Shown here: piece after piece, positions 27,881 through 37,590 of the stretch
Numbering within the stretch: position 1 is the first letter of the stretch
How the letters are laid out: every line of letters starts with the position of its first letter
Source of the DNA: CAWBLP01 sp963789495
GTDB lineage: Bacteria > Pseudomonadota > Alphaproteobacteria > Acetobacterales > Acetobacteraceae
Assembly (NCBI GenBank): GCA_963789495.1
Contig: CAWBLP010000004.1
Coordinates: 1 to 64,000 of the forward strand
Direction: 5' to 3'
Length of the DNA stretch: 64,000 nucleotides
Position numbers and translations under genes: made by a program
The notes under the pieces: model-generated
Database searches by the model: none
What the model was told of the DNA's origin: nothing
What the model saw: only the letters and a program-made list of their open reading frames with translations

Positions 27881-30318
27881 ATAGTTGTGGCGTTGCCTGC
27901 CGTCGCCTGGTCGAACACGAACTCATCGCCGGCGGATGTGCCGGTGATGAAGTTCATGCCGGCCCCGCCACCAACCAGGGCTGCCACCGATCCACTCAGG
28001 ACGATGGTATCGTCACCGGTGCCGCCCATGATGGTTTCGGCGTTCGTGACGGTGAGCGTGTTGGCCCCGTTGGCCAATTTCAGGGAATCGTTCCCGCCGC
28101 CAAGGTCGAACTGACCCGTGGCAAGGACGCTGTTGAGGGTAATGACATCATCGCCGGCGCCACCGAACAATGTCGAAACGTTGCTGATTGAAGCAGTGTT
28201 CCCGGCGGCCGCGAGGGTCAGCTTGTTGGAGCCTGAGCCGAGGTCAACCTGAGCGCTGCCTGCCAGGCTTGTCCCGAGTGTCAGAGTGTCATTGCCGCTA
28301 CCCCCCGTGATTGTCTCGACGTTGCTGACGGTGGCCGAGTTGGTGAAGGCGCCGAACGTCAGGGTGTCGCTGCCGCTACCGAGATCGATGCTGGCATTGA
28401 CGGAAGCGGCGCCCAGGGTCAGCGTGTCTGCTCCGGTTCCGCCGGTGATCGTCTCAACATTGGTGACGGTCCCGGTGTTGCTTCCGTTTGTCAGCGTGAG
28501 ACTGTCGGACCCGGTCCGCAGATCAATGGCCATCGCATTGGTAAGTGCGGTGGTGAGCTGGATCATGTCGTTACCGGTGCCGCCGGTGATGGTCTCCACA
28601 TTTGCAAGGGTGGCGGTATTGCCGCCTGCGGCGAAGGTGAGCGTGTCGCTGCCGGCGCCGAGGTCGATGCTGGCATTGCTGACGGCCGCCCCCAGGGTGA
28701 CGGTGTCGGCGCCGGTGCCGCCGGTGATGGTCTCGACATTGCTGACGGTCGCGCTGTTGCTGGCATTGGCCAGGGTCAGCGTATCCGCCCCGGCACCCAG
28801 GTCGATGCTGGCCTTGGCGGCGCCGGAGAGGGTGACGGTATCGGCGCCGGTGCCGCCGACCACGGTCTCGGTGTTGGCGACGGTGAGGCTGTTGGTGCCG
28901 GCAGCCAGGGTGAGCTTGTCGGAGCCGCCGCCGAGGTCGACGCTGCCGCTGACGAGGGCGGCGGTGAGGGTGATGGTGTCGGTGCCGGAGCCGCCGACCA
29001 GGGTGTTGACGTTGCTGACCGAACCGGTGCCGCCGGTGGCGGCGAGGGTGAGGCGGTTGCTGCCGGTGCCGAGGTCGATGGCACTGGCGGTGGTGAGGCC
29101 GCTGGCCAGGGTGACGGTGTCGTTGCCGGTGCCGCCGGTCAGGGTCTCGATGTTGGCGACGGTTGCGCTGTTGGTGCCGTTGGCGAGCACCAGGGTGTCG
29201 CTGCCGGCGCCGAGGTCTAAGCTGGCATTGGTGACCGCGCCGCCGAGGGTGATGGCATCGGCGCCGGTGCCGCCGACCAGGGTCTCGGCATTGCTGAGCG
29301 TGGCGGTGTTGCCGCCATTGGCCAGGGTGAGCCGGTCGGCGCCGGCGCCGAGGTCGACCGCGGTCGCGGTGGTGAGCACGGAGCCGAGGGTGATGGTATC
29401 GGCGCCGGTGCCGCCGGTGATGGTCTCGACATTGCTGACGGTCGCGGTGTTGGCGAAGTTGCCGAGGGTAAGGGTGTCGGCGCCGGCGGCGAGGTCGATG
29501 CTGCCTTTGAGGATGGCGGTGGCGAGGGTGATGGTGTCGGCGGCGGCGCCGCCGATGATGGTCTCGACATTGCTGAGCGAGCCGGTGTTGGCGCCGCTGG
29601 CGAGGGTGATCTTGTCGGAGCCGACGCCGAGGTCGACGCGCATGGCGGCGGAGAGGGTGCCGCCGAGGGTGATGATGTCGGCGCCGGTGCCGCCGGTGAC
29701 GGTCTCGACATTGTCGAGCGTGGCGGTGTTGCCGCCGGTGGCGAGGGTGAGGGCGTCGTTGCCGGCGCCGAGGTCGATGCTGGCGTTGCTGACCGCGGCG
29801 CCGAGGGTGACGGTGTCGGCGCCGGTGCCGCCGGTGACGGTCTCGACGTGACTGACGGTGGCGGCGTTGGTGCCGTTGGCGAAGGTGAGGGTGTCGGCGC
29901 CGGTGCCGAGGTCGATATTGGCCTTGGTGACGGCAGCGCCGAGGGTGATCAGGTCGGCGCCGGTGCCACCGGTGACGGTCTCGACATTGCTCAGCGTGGC
30001 GGTGTTGCCGCCATTGGCCAGGGTGAGCGCGTCGGACCCCGCGCCGAGGTCGATCGCGTTGGCGGTGGTGAGCACCGAGCCCAGGGTGAGGCTGTCATTG
30101 CCGGTGCCGCCGGTGATGGTCTCGACATTGCTGACGGTTGCGCTGTTGCTGGCATTGGCCAGGGTCAGCGTATCCGCCCCGGCACCCAGGTCGATGCTGG
30201 CCTTCGGCAGCGCATCGGTCATGACGATGGTGTCGGCGCCAGATCCTGATGTGAGTGTGTCGACGGTGCTGAAGGTCGCGGTATTGGCGCTGTTGCCAAG
30301 GGTAACGACGACGGACAC
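27881..30318 (-). repeat. Tandem coding repeats of about 135 bp (17 units)
   Basis: The DNA is internally repetitive across the repeat protein. Nearly identical blocks such as the coding for TLTLANASNSATVSNVETITGGTG occur at both ends of the array (near 28690-28790 and 30110-30210), a sign of recent duplication within the array. The opposite strand therefore shows a long Val/Pro-rich open frame that is not a gene. Confidence 0.85.
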
Positions 30319-30413
30319 GGGACCACTCCCTGGTCAGGGAAACCAGGGATCCGGCTAATTCTGGCCATGCGCCCGGTGATCTGCGCGGTCTTCGCGCATG
30401 ACCTGACTAAGGG

Positions 30414-31460
30414 CTATTGGTAAAGAAACCGTTCGCGTGGATGGTCCGCCGTGATGGTGCAATCCCCCACCCGCACCTGGATCGGCTGCAGCCCCGGCGA
30501 CCACAGGATCGCGCTGTCCGCTGGCTGCCGCTCGTGCGCCGCCAACGCGGGAGCGAGCAACGCAGCGGGGTTTGCCGCGGCAAGGCGCAACGCGTCTTCC
30601 GCCGATCCGAGACGCCAATCGACCAGATTGCGCATCGCCTGGTCGAGGCACAGGGAGGAGCCCGCCAGCACTGCAGCCCCCGGCACACGGACCGACCCGT
30701 CCGCCGTGCGCTCGATCGTCATCCCGGCAAACGGATAGAGGCCGGGCGGAGCGGCCGCGGCGGCGGTGGCGTCGGTCACCAGCAGCGCGCGGGCACAGCC
30801 CTTAGCGCGCAGAAAGACACGCAGCATCGCTGGCGGAATGTGGATACCGTCAGCGATGAAACTCGCGGTCAGCCCGTCCTCCGCCAGCTGCGCCATCAGC
30901 GGATTGAGGAATTTCGGCAACAACTGGGGCAGGCCATTGCCCAGATGGGTACTGAGAACGGCGCCGAGCTCCACGGCGCGGGCCAGATCGGCGGCGTTCG
31001 CGGCGGAATGGCCGATCGCCACCAGCATGCCTCGACGTCGCGCCCAGGCGATCAGCGCCCCCGCCCCCGGCTGCTCCGGTGCCAGCGTGAGCAGCAGGAT
31101 CGGACGCGCCAGCCCAGCGGCGACCCGCTCGACCAGACCAGGATCGGGCGGGATCATCGCGTTCGGTGGATGGCAGCCGGCAAACCCCTGGCCGGGGTTC
31201 AGGAACGGCCCCTCCAGGTGATAGCCGGGCACCATCAGCGGGCCTAGCCGGCTGGTCGCGACAGCGCGATCGAGCGCGGCGAACCGCGCCGCGAGCGTGG
31301 CCTCGGATGCCGTGATCAGGGTGGGCAGGCAGGTGGTGACACCGCTGCGCAGCATCGCCTCCAGCGCATGATCCAGCGCAGCGGCGGTCAGGCCGGCGTC
31401 GTTGAAATCGACTCCGGCGTACCCATTCACTTGTAGATCGATCAGCCCGGTCGACCGCAT
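30414..31460 (-). CDS. nagA: N-acetylglucosamine-6-phosphate deacetylase
   Basis: This amidohydrolase starts MRSTGLIDLQVNGYAGVDF after an AGGGG ribosome site (an upstream in-frame ATG at 31514 is less likely). Metal and substrate motifs are GYHLEGPFLNPGQGF, AIGHSAANA, STHLGNG, FIADGIHIPP and LLVTDATAAA. It converts GlcNAc-6-P to GlcN-6-P and acetate for recycling or catabolism of amino sugars. It lies 95 bp upstream of the repeat protein on the same strand, which may link amino-sugar supply to the glycosylation genes. Confidence 0.88.
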   Translation of the reverse strand: MRSTGLIDLQVNGYAGVDFNDAGLTAAALDHALEAMLRSGVTTCLPTLITASEATLAARFAALDRAVATSRLGPLMVPGYHLEGPFLNPGQGFAGCHPPNAMIPPDPGLVERVAAGLARPILLLTLAPEQPGAGALIAWARRRGMLVAIGHSAANAADLARAVELGAVLSTHLGNGLPQLLPKFLNPLMAQLAEDGLTASFIADGIHIPPAMLRVFLRAKGCARALLVTDATAAAAAPPGLYPFAGMTIERTADGSVRVPGAAVLAGSSLCLDQAMRNLVDWRLGSAEDALRLAAANPAALLAPALAAHERQPADSAILWSPGLQPIQVRVGDCTITADHPRERFLYQ

Positions 31461-31611
31461 TCTGTCCCCTCTCTGTCGACCCTGTGCAGCACCGTTCGTC
31501 AAGTCAACGCGCAATCGGCCGGGGCGGCGGCACGAACCCGGCCCTGTCGCAGTTGTTGCCTCAGGCGGTTGTGCACATCATGCGTGCCATCGCCAGATAA
31601 GGAGTTCCGGA

Positions 31612-33463
31612 ATGCCGGTGCAGAAGCCGCAGCTGCCCTCGATGATCTGGATGCTCTTCTTTGGCCTGCTGGCGGTCGGCGTGTGGGGACTGTTCTCGGC
31701 CGACAACAGCGGCAACGGCGTGGCGGTGCTGCCGTACAGCCAGTTCCAGCAGTACCTGGATGCCGGCAAGGTGAAGAAGGTGACGGTGTCCGGCGACGTG
31801 ATCCGCGGCACGCTCACCGAGAAGATACCGGACGGCAAGACCGAGTTCAGCACTGTGCAGGTGCCGCCGAACCTGGCGAGCCAACTGGCAAAGCATGGCG
31901 TCGAATACAGCGGGACGCCAGGCAACAGCGCGTTCGCGACTCTGCTGTCATGGATCATTCCGCCGCTGTTGTTCGTCGGCATCTGGATGTGGGCCTCGCG
32001 GTCCATGATGGGCGGCCGCGGCGGGCTGGGCGGCGGGCTGTTCTCGATCGGTCGCAGCCGCGCAAAGCTGATCTCGCCGGAAACCGAGGTGAACACCACG
32101 TTCGACGATGTGGCCGGCGTGGATGAGGCGAAGGCGGAACTGCACGAGATCGTCGATTTCCTGAAGCGGCCGGAGGAGTTCGGCCGGCTCGGCGCACATA
32201 TTCCCGCGCGGCATCCTGCTGGTGGGGCCGCCCGGCACCGGCAAGACGCTGCTGGCGCGGGCCGTGGCCGGAGAGGCGGGCGTGCCGTTCTTCTCCACCA
32301 ACGGCGCGGAATTCGTGGAAATGTTCGTGGGAGTCGGCGCGTCGCGGGTGCGCGACCTGTTCGAGCAGGCGCGCGAATCGGCGCCCTGCATCATCTTCGT
32401 CGATGAGCTGGACGCGCTGGGGCGAGCCCGCGGCGCCAACCCAATGACCGGGCAGGACGAGAAGGAGCAGACGCTCAACCAGTTGCTGGCGGAGATGGAC
32501 GGGTTCGACCGATCGGTAGCGATCGTGGTGCTGGCGGCGACCAACCGGCCGGAGATCCTGGATCCGGCGCTGCTGCGAGCCGGACGGTTCGACCGCCAGG
32601 TGCTGGTGGACCGGCCGGACAAGAAGGGCCGGGTGGACGTGCTGAAGATCCATCTGCGCAAGATGACGCTGGCGCCGGACGTGAAGATCGAGGATATCGC
32701 CGCGCTGACGCCGGGCTTCACCGGCGCGGATCTGGCCAACCTGGCGAACGAAGCGGCGGTGATGGCGACGCGGCGCGGCGGCGAGTCGCATCGGCGATGG
32801 ACGACTTCACGCGCGCGATCGAGCGGATCGTCGCCGGACTGGAGAAGAAGTCGCGCATCCTGATTCCCGAAGGAGCGACGGATCGTCGCCTATCACGAGA
32901 TGGGCCACGCCCTGGTGGCGCTGGCGCTACCCGGTGCGGACCCGGTGCAGAAGGTCTCGATCATTCCGCGCGGCATCGGTGCGCTCGGCTACACCATGCA
33001 GCGGCCAACCGACGACCGGTTCCTGATGGGGCGATTGGAGCTGGAGGACAAGATGACCGTGCTGTTGGGCGGTCGCGCGGCGGAAATGCTGCTGGGCGAT
33101 GACGTATCCACGGGTGCGGCGGATGACCTGGCGAAGGCGACCGACATTGCCCGCGGGATCGTCATGCGGTTCGGCATGGACGAGAAGCTGGGGCCGGTGG
33201 CGTGGGACACCGAGCAGGGGCAGTTCCTGCAGGAGCAGCCCGGGGTATTCTGGCGGCAGCGGCGCTATTCGGATGAGACCGCGCACCAGATCGACCTGGC
33301 CGTGCGCGGGCATGTGGAAGCGGCCCGATCACGCGCGGTGGCGATCCTGCGGGACAATCGGGACGCCTTGGATGAGGGCGCCGCGTCGCTGCTGGCGCAC
33401 GAGACGCTGAATGCCGATGAGCTGCCACGACCGAAGCAGGTGGTGCGGGCCGCGGCGGAATAA
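31612..33463 (+). pseudogene. ftsH: ATP-dependent zinc metalloprotease FtsH, three indels
   Basis: The membrane AAA+ protease starts MPVQKPQLPSMIWMLFFG behind AGGAG. Two transmembrane segments (residues ~10-28 and ~108-126) are followed by the AAA domain (LLVGPPGTGKTLLARAVAG, CIIFVDELDALGRARG) and the protease domain with HEMGHA. Frames change at ~32203-32205 (extra C), ~32787 (missing base) and ~32872 (extra G). Correcting them gives a ~617-residue protein with normal FtsH order. If real, the gene is dead, which would be tolerable only if another ftsH exists. Otherwise they are consensus errors. Confidence 0.85.
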
Positions 33464-33619
33464 GCTCGCCGGACGGTAATCATGCGCCGCGTGGCTTGGC
33501 CGAGGTGCGGGCGGACAGCTACGCGGAATACCCCTGGCCGCCGGCACTGGCGGGGTGCCTATCGGCGACCTGACGGCCGAGGCCGGCGCCGATTACGCGG
33601 CGGTATGCAGTGGCGCCGG

Positions 33620-34729
33620 CTACCGCTTGCGATACAGCGCCCGCGCGTTGTCGAAGAAGAAGCCGCGCCGCTGCTGCTCGGGCAACGGCATCGGCAGCAC
33701 CTGGGTCGGATCGTCGTAGTCCCAATGCGGGTAGTCGGTGGCGAACAGCAGCCGGTCCCAGCCGATCCACTCGATGGCGTCCAACACCTGCTCGCGCGGC
33801 TGCGGCTCCTCCATCGGCTGCGTCGTCAGCCACACCCGGTCGCGAATGTATTCGGATGGCGCGCGCGTCAGATGTGGCGTTTCCACCTTGAGCCGCCGCC
33901 AGATCTTGTCCAGCCGCCAGGCCAGCGACGGCAGCCAGGCAAAGCCGCTCTCGATCAGCACCAGCCTGAAATTGGGCAACCGCTCGAACACGCCTTCGAT
34001 CACCAGGCTGGTCAGGAACGCCTGCGCCGACTGCGAATGGCCGACCATGTCTTCGATGTAGTAGGACGGCCAGCCGCTGCCGCTGACCGGATAGCCGCCA
34101 AAGCCGAAGGCGTGCACGCCGATCGGTAGCCCGGCTGCCGCGGCTGCCTCATACACTTTCCAGTAGCGCTTCTGCCCGGGCGGCTCCGACGTGCGGGTCA
34201 CCATCAGCACCTGCGCAAAGCGGTCGTCGCCCGCCCAGCGCTCGATCTCCTGTACCGCGGCGTCGGCATCCTCGTACGGCACGACTATGGAGCCCTTCAG
34301 CCGCGGCTCGATCAGCCAGTTCTCCACCAGCCAATGGTTCATCGCGTGGCACACCGCGGCGCCGAATTCGCGGTTCTGGAATGACGATCCGTTGTCGCCG
34401 GTGGCGTTGAGGATGCCGAGCTGGATATTGTTGGCGTCGAGCAGTTGCTGCTGCATGAAGCGCAGGGAACTGCCGGGGCGGCCACCTTCCGGCGGCCAGG
34501 CGTCACGGCGCGACGCGTTGGGCTGGCCTTTCGGGTAGGCGGGACCGGCCTGATAAGCCTGGCGCGGGCGCGTGCCGAAGGTCAGAGCATGGTCCTGCCA
34601 GCGCTTTTCCAGCCAGGGAAAGATATCCTTGATTCTGTTGCGCTGCGGGTGGATGTCGCCGTCGGCGATCGCCAGCTTCGATGTATTCGCGGCCTGCGGC
34701 GTGGGACGGGAAGTGACCTGCACGTTCAT
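33620..34729 (-). CDS. Amidohydrolase family protein (PF04909)
   Basis: This 369-residue metal-dependent hydrolase/decarboxylase-type TIM barrel begins near LAIADGDIHPQRN (the HxH-like motif is replaced by DGDIHPQ). Later motifs are GVHAFGFGGYP, VLIESGFAWLPSLAWRLDK and the C-terminal LLFATDYPHWDYDDP, with the metal-binding Asp-His pattern of the ACMSD-like family. These proteins often act on aromatic or amide substrates. No partner gene identifies the substrate here. Confidence 0.82.
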   Translation of the reverse strand: MNVQVTSRPTPQAANTSKLAIADGDIHPQRNRIKDIFPWLEKRWQDHALTFGTRPRQAYQAGPAYPKGQPNASRRDAWPPEGGRPGSSLRFMQQQLLDANNIQLGILNATGDNGSSFQNREFGAAVCHAMNHWLVENWLIEPRLKGSIVVPYEDADAAVQEIERWAGDDRFAQVLMVTRTSEPPGQKRYWKVYEAAAAAGLPIGVHAFGFGGYPVSGSGWPSYYIEDMVGHSQSAQAFLTSLVIEGVFERLPNFRLVLIESGFAWLPSLAWRLDKIWRRLKVETPHLTRAPSEYIRDRVWLTTQPMEEPQPREQVLDAIEWIGWDRLLFATDYPHWDYDDPTQVLPMPLPEQQRRGFFFDNARALYRKR

Positions 34730-34858
34730 TGGACCGTCTCCGTCAGGCGGGCTGCGGCGAGCCCGTCGTTGGGTGCACCATAAGACTGCAGGATAACCTA
34801 ACCTGAAACACGCAACTCTGGCGAGCGGCAGGCAAAGCGAGGCGCCGGCGAGGGTCAG

Positions 34859-35185
34859 TCAGTAAGGGCGATACCCATAAGGCTGGTAGTAGGCCGGCGG
34901 CGGGTAGTACGGCCGCGGTGGGTAGTAGACCGGCGGCGGTGGGTAATACACCGGTGGGGGATAGTAAACTGGTGGCGGGACCCCGATGAACACGCCCCCG
35001 CGCCATCCCGAGCCGCCTTGCCACCCGCGATTCCATCCGCCGCCATGGCCGTGCCAGCCATCACCCCCATGCCCTCCTCCGTGCCGTTCGGCAAAGGCGG
35101 GAGACGCGGCAAGGCTGAACGCGATCATAGTGACGGCGCACCCGACCGGTGCAAGCGCCCGGATCGATGACCGAAGAAACCGCAT
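34859..35185 (-). CDS. Secreted Gly/His-rich, Pro/Tyr-repeat protein
   Basis: A 108-residue protein has a clear signal peptide (LAPVGCAVTMIAFSLAASPAFA, cleavage after AFA near residue 32). A Gly/His/Trp-rich segment (HGGGHGGDGWHGHGGG) follows, then repeats of PPPVYYPP type to the end (YYQPYGYRPY). Small proteins of this type are common and unexplained in alphaproteobacteria. A periplasmic or envelope location is expected, and His-rich metal binding is conceivable but unproven. Confidence 0.75.
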   Translation of the reverse strand: MRFLRSSIRALAPVGCAVTMIAFSLAASPAFAERHGGGHGGDGWHGHGGGWNRGWQGGSGWRGGVFIGVPPPVYYPPPVYYPPPPVYYPPRPYYPPPAYYQPYGYRPY

Positions 35186-35333
35186 GACGGGACCTCCGCT
35201 GGAGCGTCATTTATTGACGCGTATCATGGCGGAGTTGTGGTTCGATTAATTTGCTGTGCGGATCGCAGCGGACGTCGCTCAGATGGAACGCCGTGCTGCC
35301 CGGGCGCGATCGACTGCGGCGGTGCCGGGAAAA

Positions 35334-35409
35334 TGGTGGAGCCAAGCGGGATCGAACCGCTGACCTCCTGAATGCCATTCAGGCGCTCTCCCAGCTGAGC
35401 TATGGCCCC
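35334..35409 (-). tRNA. tRNA-Ala(GGC)
   Basis: The 76-nt cloverleaf includes an encoded CCA end. The acceptor GGGGCCA pairs with TGGCTCC. The anticodon stem CCTGA/TCAGG encloses the loop ATGGCAT with anticodon GGC. The T-arm has GGTTCGATCCC. A short open frame on the plus strand across it is an artefact. Confidence 0.97.
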
Positions 35410-35451
35410 GTACCAATGGGACGCCGCACTTAGAGCCTCGACGGGAGCGGG

Positions 35452-35857
35452 TCAAGCGCAGCCGTTATCCGGGTCGCGGCCCGGACGCGTTGACGGCGCC
35501 AAAGCCCGCCGCAGCGTTGCCACTTCCCGTGCGCCGGCTTTTGCGGCGGCCGTCTCCAGACGCCGATAAGCCTCCAGAATCCGCCGCCCCGCCGGCGTCA
35601 GGTACAGCACCGCCACCCCCCGCCCCGCCCTTCGCTGCATCCACCAGCGGGCCGGCGAACGTGGCGTTCAGCTCCTCCACCAGCAGCCAGGCACGGCGAT
35701 AGCTCATGCCCATCCGACGCCCGGCCGCGGCGATCGAGCCGGTCTCAGCGATGCCATCCAGCAGCTCCGCCTTGCCCGGCCCCATCGCGACCTCGCCGCC
35801 CAGCACCACACGCAGGTGCAGGCCAAGTCGGTCCGGATGCCGTACGCGCTTCATCAT
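35452..35857 (-). pseudogene. modE: ModE-type molybdate-responsive regulator, frameshifted
   Basis: The N-terminal winged-helix DNA-binding domain (AELLDGIAETGSIAAAGRRMGMSYRRAWLLVEELN) is intact. Within a G/C-run (minus-strand GGCGGGGCGGGGGG, about 35616-35626) an extra base shifts the frame. The other frame continues VLYLTPAGRRILEAYRRLE and ends near 35452. There are no C-terminal molybdate-binding (TOBE) domains, so it is the short ModE form. It is divergent from modA, across a candidate operator. Confidence 0.75.
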
Positions 35858-35888
35858 GCGTCAGCAAAGCATGCCGATGGGGATTTGC

Positions 35889-35912
35889 CGATATTCCCGT
35901 TTGGATATATCG
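35889..35912. promoter_or_regulatory. Candidate ModE operator upstream of modA
   Basis: The inverted repeat CGATAT-N12-ATATCG lies just before the modA start (35921) and after the divergent modE start. Its TATA-rich, CGxTAT-type half-sites resemble known ModE operators. It overlaps the region expected for the modA promoter, so repression under molybdate is a reasonable inference. Confidence 0.5.
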
Positions 35913-35920
35913 TGCCGGTC

Positions 35921-36673
35921 ATGCGCACGCTTCTCCTCATGCTCCTGCTGTTGCTACCCGGCACCACCCGCGCGCAACAGCCGCTCACCGTGTTCGCCGC
36001 AGCCAGTCTGACCAACGCAATGCAGGACATCGACATGGCCTGGCAGGCGCACCACCACCCGGCCCTGCATCTATCGTTCGGCTCCAGCTCCACCTTGGCG
36101 CGACAGATCGCCCAGGGCGCGCCGGCAAACCTGTTTGCCTCGGCCGATGAGAAATGGATGAACTACCTGGTGCAGCAGGGCGCGATCGCCACCGACACCC
36201 GCCGCGACCTGCTCTCCAACCGGTTGGTGCTGATCGTTCCTGCCACAAATGCCCGCCACATCGACATCGGCCCGAACCTCGACCTGTCCACCCTGCTCGG
36301 CTCCGACGGACGGCTGGCGGTCGGCGATCCGGCGCATGTTCCCGCTGGAATCTACGCCAAACAGGCGCTGACCAAACTTGGGTTGTGGGACCGCGCGGAA
36401 CAGCACCTGGCGCCCGCCGCCGACGTGCGCGCCGCGCTTCTGCTGGTGGAACGTGGCGAAGCGCCCGCGGGTATCGTCTATGCGACCGATGCGGCGATCT
36501 CTCCCAAGGTGACGGTTGCGGGCATCTTCCCGGAGAGCAGCCACGACCCGATCACCTACCCCTTCGCCGCCACAAAAGGCGGCGACACGGCAGACGCCCG
36601 GACCTTGCTGGACTTTCTGAGCGGGCCGGAGGCGAAGGCGATCTTCGCCCGCCGCGGCTTCAGCGCGGAGTAG
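35921..36673 (+). CDS. modA: Molybdate ABC transporter substrate-binding protein
   Basis: A signal peptide (MRTLLLMLLLLLPGTTRAQQ) precedes a periplasmic binding protein with LTVFAAASLTNAMQDI, FGSSSTLARQIAQGAPANLFASAD, the ligand-contact regions, and GDPAHVPAGIYAKQAL. The size of ~250 residues is standard. It binds molybdate/tungstate and delivers it to ModBC. First gene of modABC, divergent from modE. Confidence 0.92.
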   Translation: MRTLLLMLLLLLPGTTRAQQPLTVFAAASLTNAMQDIDMAWQAHHHPALHLSFGSSSTLARQIAQGAPANLFASADEKWMNYLVQQGAIATDTRRDLLSNRLVLIVPATNARHIDIGPNLDLSTLLGSDGRLAVGDPAHVPAGIYAKQALTKLGLWDRAEQHLAPAADVRAALLLVERGEAPAGIVYATDAAISPKVTVAGIFPESSHDPITYPFAATKGGDTADARTLLDFLSGPEAKAIFARRGFSAE

Positions 36674-36731
36674 CGCGATCCGCGACTTCCTCTCTCCTGC
36701 GGAATGGCAGGCGGTCTGGCTGACCCTGGAC

Positions 36732-37373
36732 GTGTCGGCCCGCGCCACGCTGGGCTGCCTACCGGTGGCGCTGGGCCTGGCCTTCGCTCTGGCTCGGTGG
36801 CGATTTCCTGGCCGCGCATTGCTGGACGCCGCCGCCCACCTGCCGCTGGTGCTGCCACCGGTGGTGGTAGGATGGCTTTTGCTGCTGCTGTTCGGCTTGC
36901 ATGGTCCCATCGGAGCGACGCTGCACGATTGGTTCGGGATTCGGCTGGTGTTCACCAAGGCCGGGGCCGTCCTGGCCTGCGCGGTGATGATCCTGCCGCT
37001 GATGCTCCGCACCATCCGCCTGTCGGTCGAGGCGGTCGACCCCGGGCTGGAACTGGCCGCGCGCACGCTGGGCGCCGGCGCCTGGGACCGGTTCCTCACC
37101 ATCACGCTGCCGCTCGCGGCGCCTGGGGTGCTGGTCGGCGCGATCGTCGGGTTCGCCGCGTCACTGGGAGAGTTCGGTGCGGTGATCACCTTCGCGGCGA
37201 ACATTCCCGGGCAGACTCAGACACTCCCATTAGCGATCTACAGCGCATTGCAGGCGCCCGGCGGCGAGGCAACGGCCGCGCGCCTGTCGCTGATCTCCGT
37301 TGCCTTGGCGGTGGGGTTTTTGATGGCGGCGGAGCTGGCGGGCGGGAAGCTGCGCGCCCGGGTCGGCCGATAG
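36732..37373 (+). CDS. modB: Molybdate ABC transporter permease
   Basis: This inner-membrane permease has several hydrophobic segments and the EAA loop (ELAARTLGAGAWDRFLTITLPLAAPGVLVG) that contacts ModC. The GTG start used here leaves out a typical N-terminal stretch. Upstream in the same frame from about 36681 the DNA still encodes RDFLSPAEWQAVWLTLDV, like other ModB starts, but no usual start codon is present there (ATC at 36678). A single-base error or an atypical start could explain this. Confidence 0.85.
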   Translation: MSARATLGCLPVALGLAFALARWRFPGRALLDAAAHLPLVLPPVVVGWLLLLLFGLHGPIGATLHDWFGIRLVFTKAGAVLACAVMILPLMLRTIRLSVEAVDPGLELAARTLGAGAWDRFLTITLPLAAPGVLVGAIVGFAASLGEFGAVITFAANIPGQTQTLPLAIYSALQAPGGEATAARLSLISVALAVGFLMAAELAGGKLRARVGR

Positions 37374-37590
37374 ACCGGCCACCGTCAGGAACCGATGTGG
37401 CCGGCTCACCGGCCGATACGACGGCCGGGCGCCACCTGCTGTCGCGACCGAGCGCTCGCGATGGACAGCTGGCAGCGGCATCCAAATGGCGTGACAGGCC
37501 ACCGCTTCCGTGCGACCTCGGCTCAGGCGCTGCGCCGTGCCGGTGCCGCCTGGCCGCGTGTTTGCCGGCCCTGCGCATCGGAAGTTCCCC
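37374..37590. other. Intergenic gap within modABC
   Basis: A gap of 217 bp separates modB and modC, longer than usual for this operon. I see no gene, terminator or obvious repeat in it. Confidence 0.4.

Larger units (their letters stand above)
26428..30318 (-). pseudogene. RTX-like 17-repeat Ser/Thr-rich secreted protein, split by an IS630 element
   Basis: The GTG start at 30318 follows an AGGGAG-like ribosome site. The N-terminal fragment (27881-30318) contains 17 repeats of about 45 residues, each with a turn such as GGTGADTITL, then DLGAGSDTLTLA and NTATLSNVETI. They resemble hemolysin-type Ca-binding repeats but are less strict. The C-terminal fragment (26428-26749) continues KNFSSGQGDMIALD, typical of type I secretion substrates. 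Removing 26750-27878 and one TA joins the parts in frame (TTIKNFSSG) for a ~919-residue protein. There is no signal peptide, as expected for T1SS export. As it stands the product lacks the C-terminal export region. Confidence 0.85.

Noticed and set aside
28286..29851. A 521-residue Val/Pro-rich plus-strand open frame opposite the repeat protein
   Set aside because: It is the mirror of the GC-rich tandem repeats. It has no start context, no domain, and the other strand carries a coherent RTX-like protein.
27881..30318. Possible CRISPR array because of regular repeats
   Set aside because: Repeat units are ~135 bp, imperfect and in frame with a protein; there are no short identical repeats with unique spacers and no cas genes.
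35251..35433. A small plus-strand protein containing AKRDRTADLLNAIQALSQ
   Set aside because: It is the well-known artefact frame opposite tRNA-Ala.
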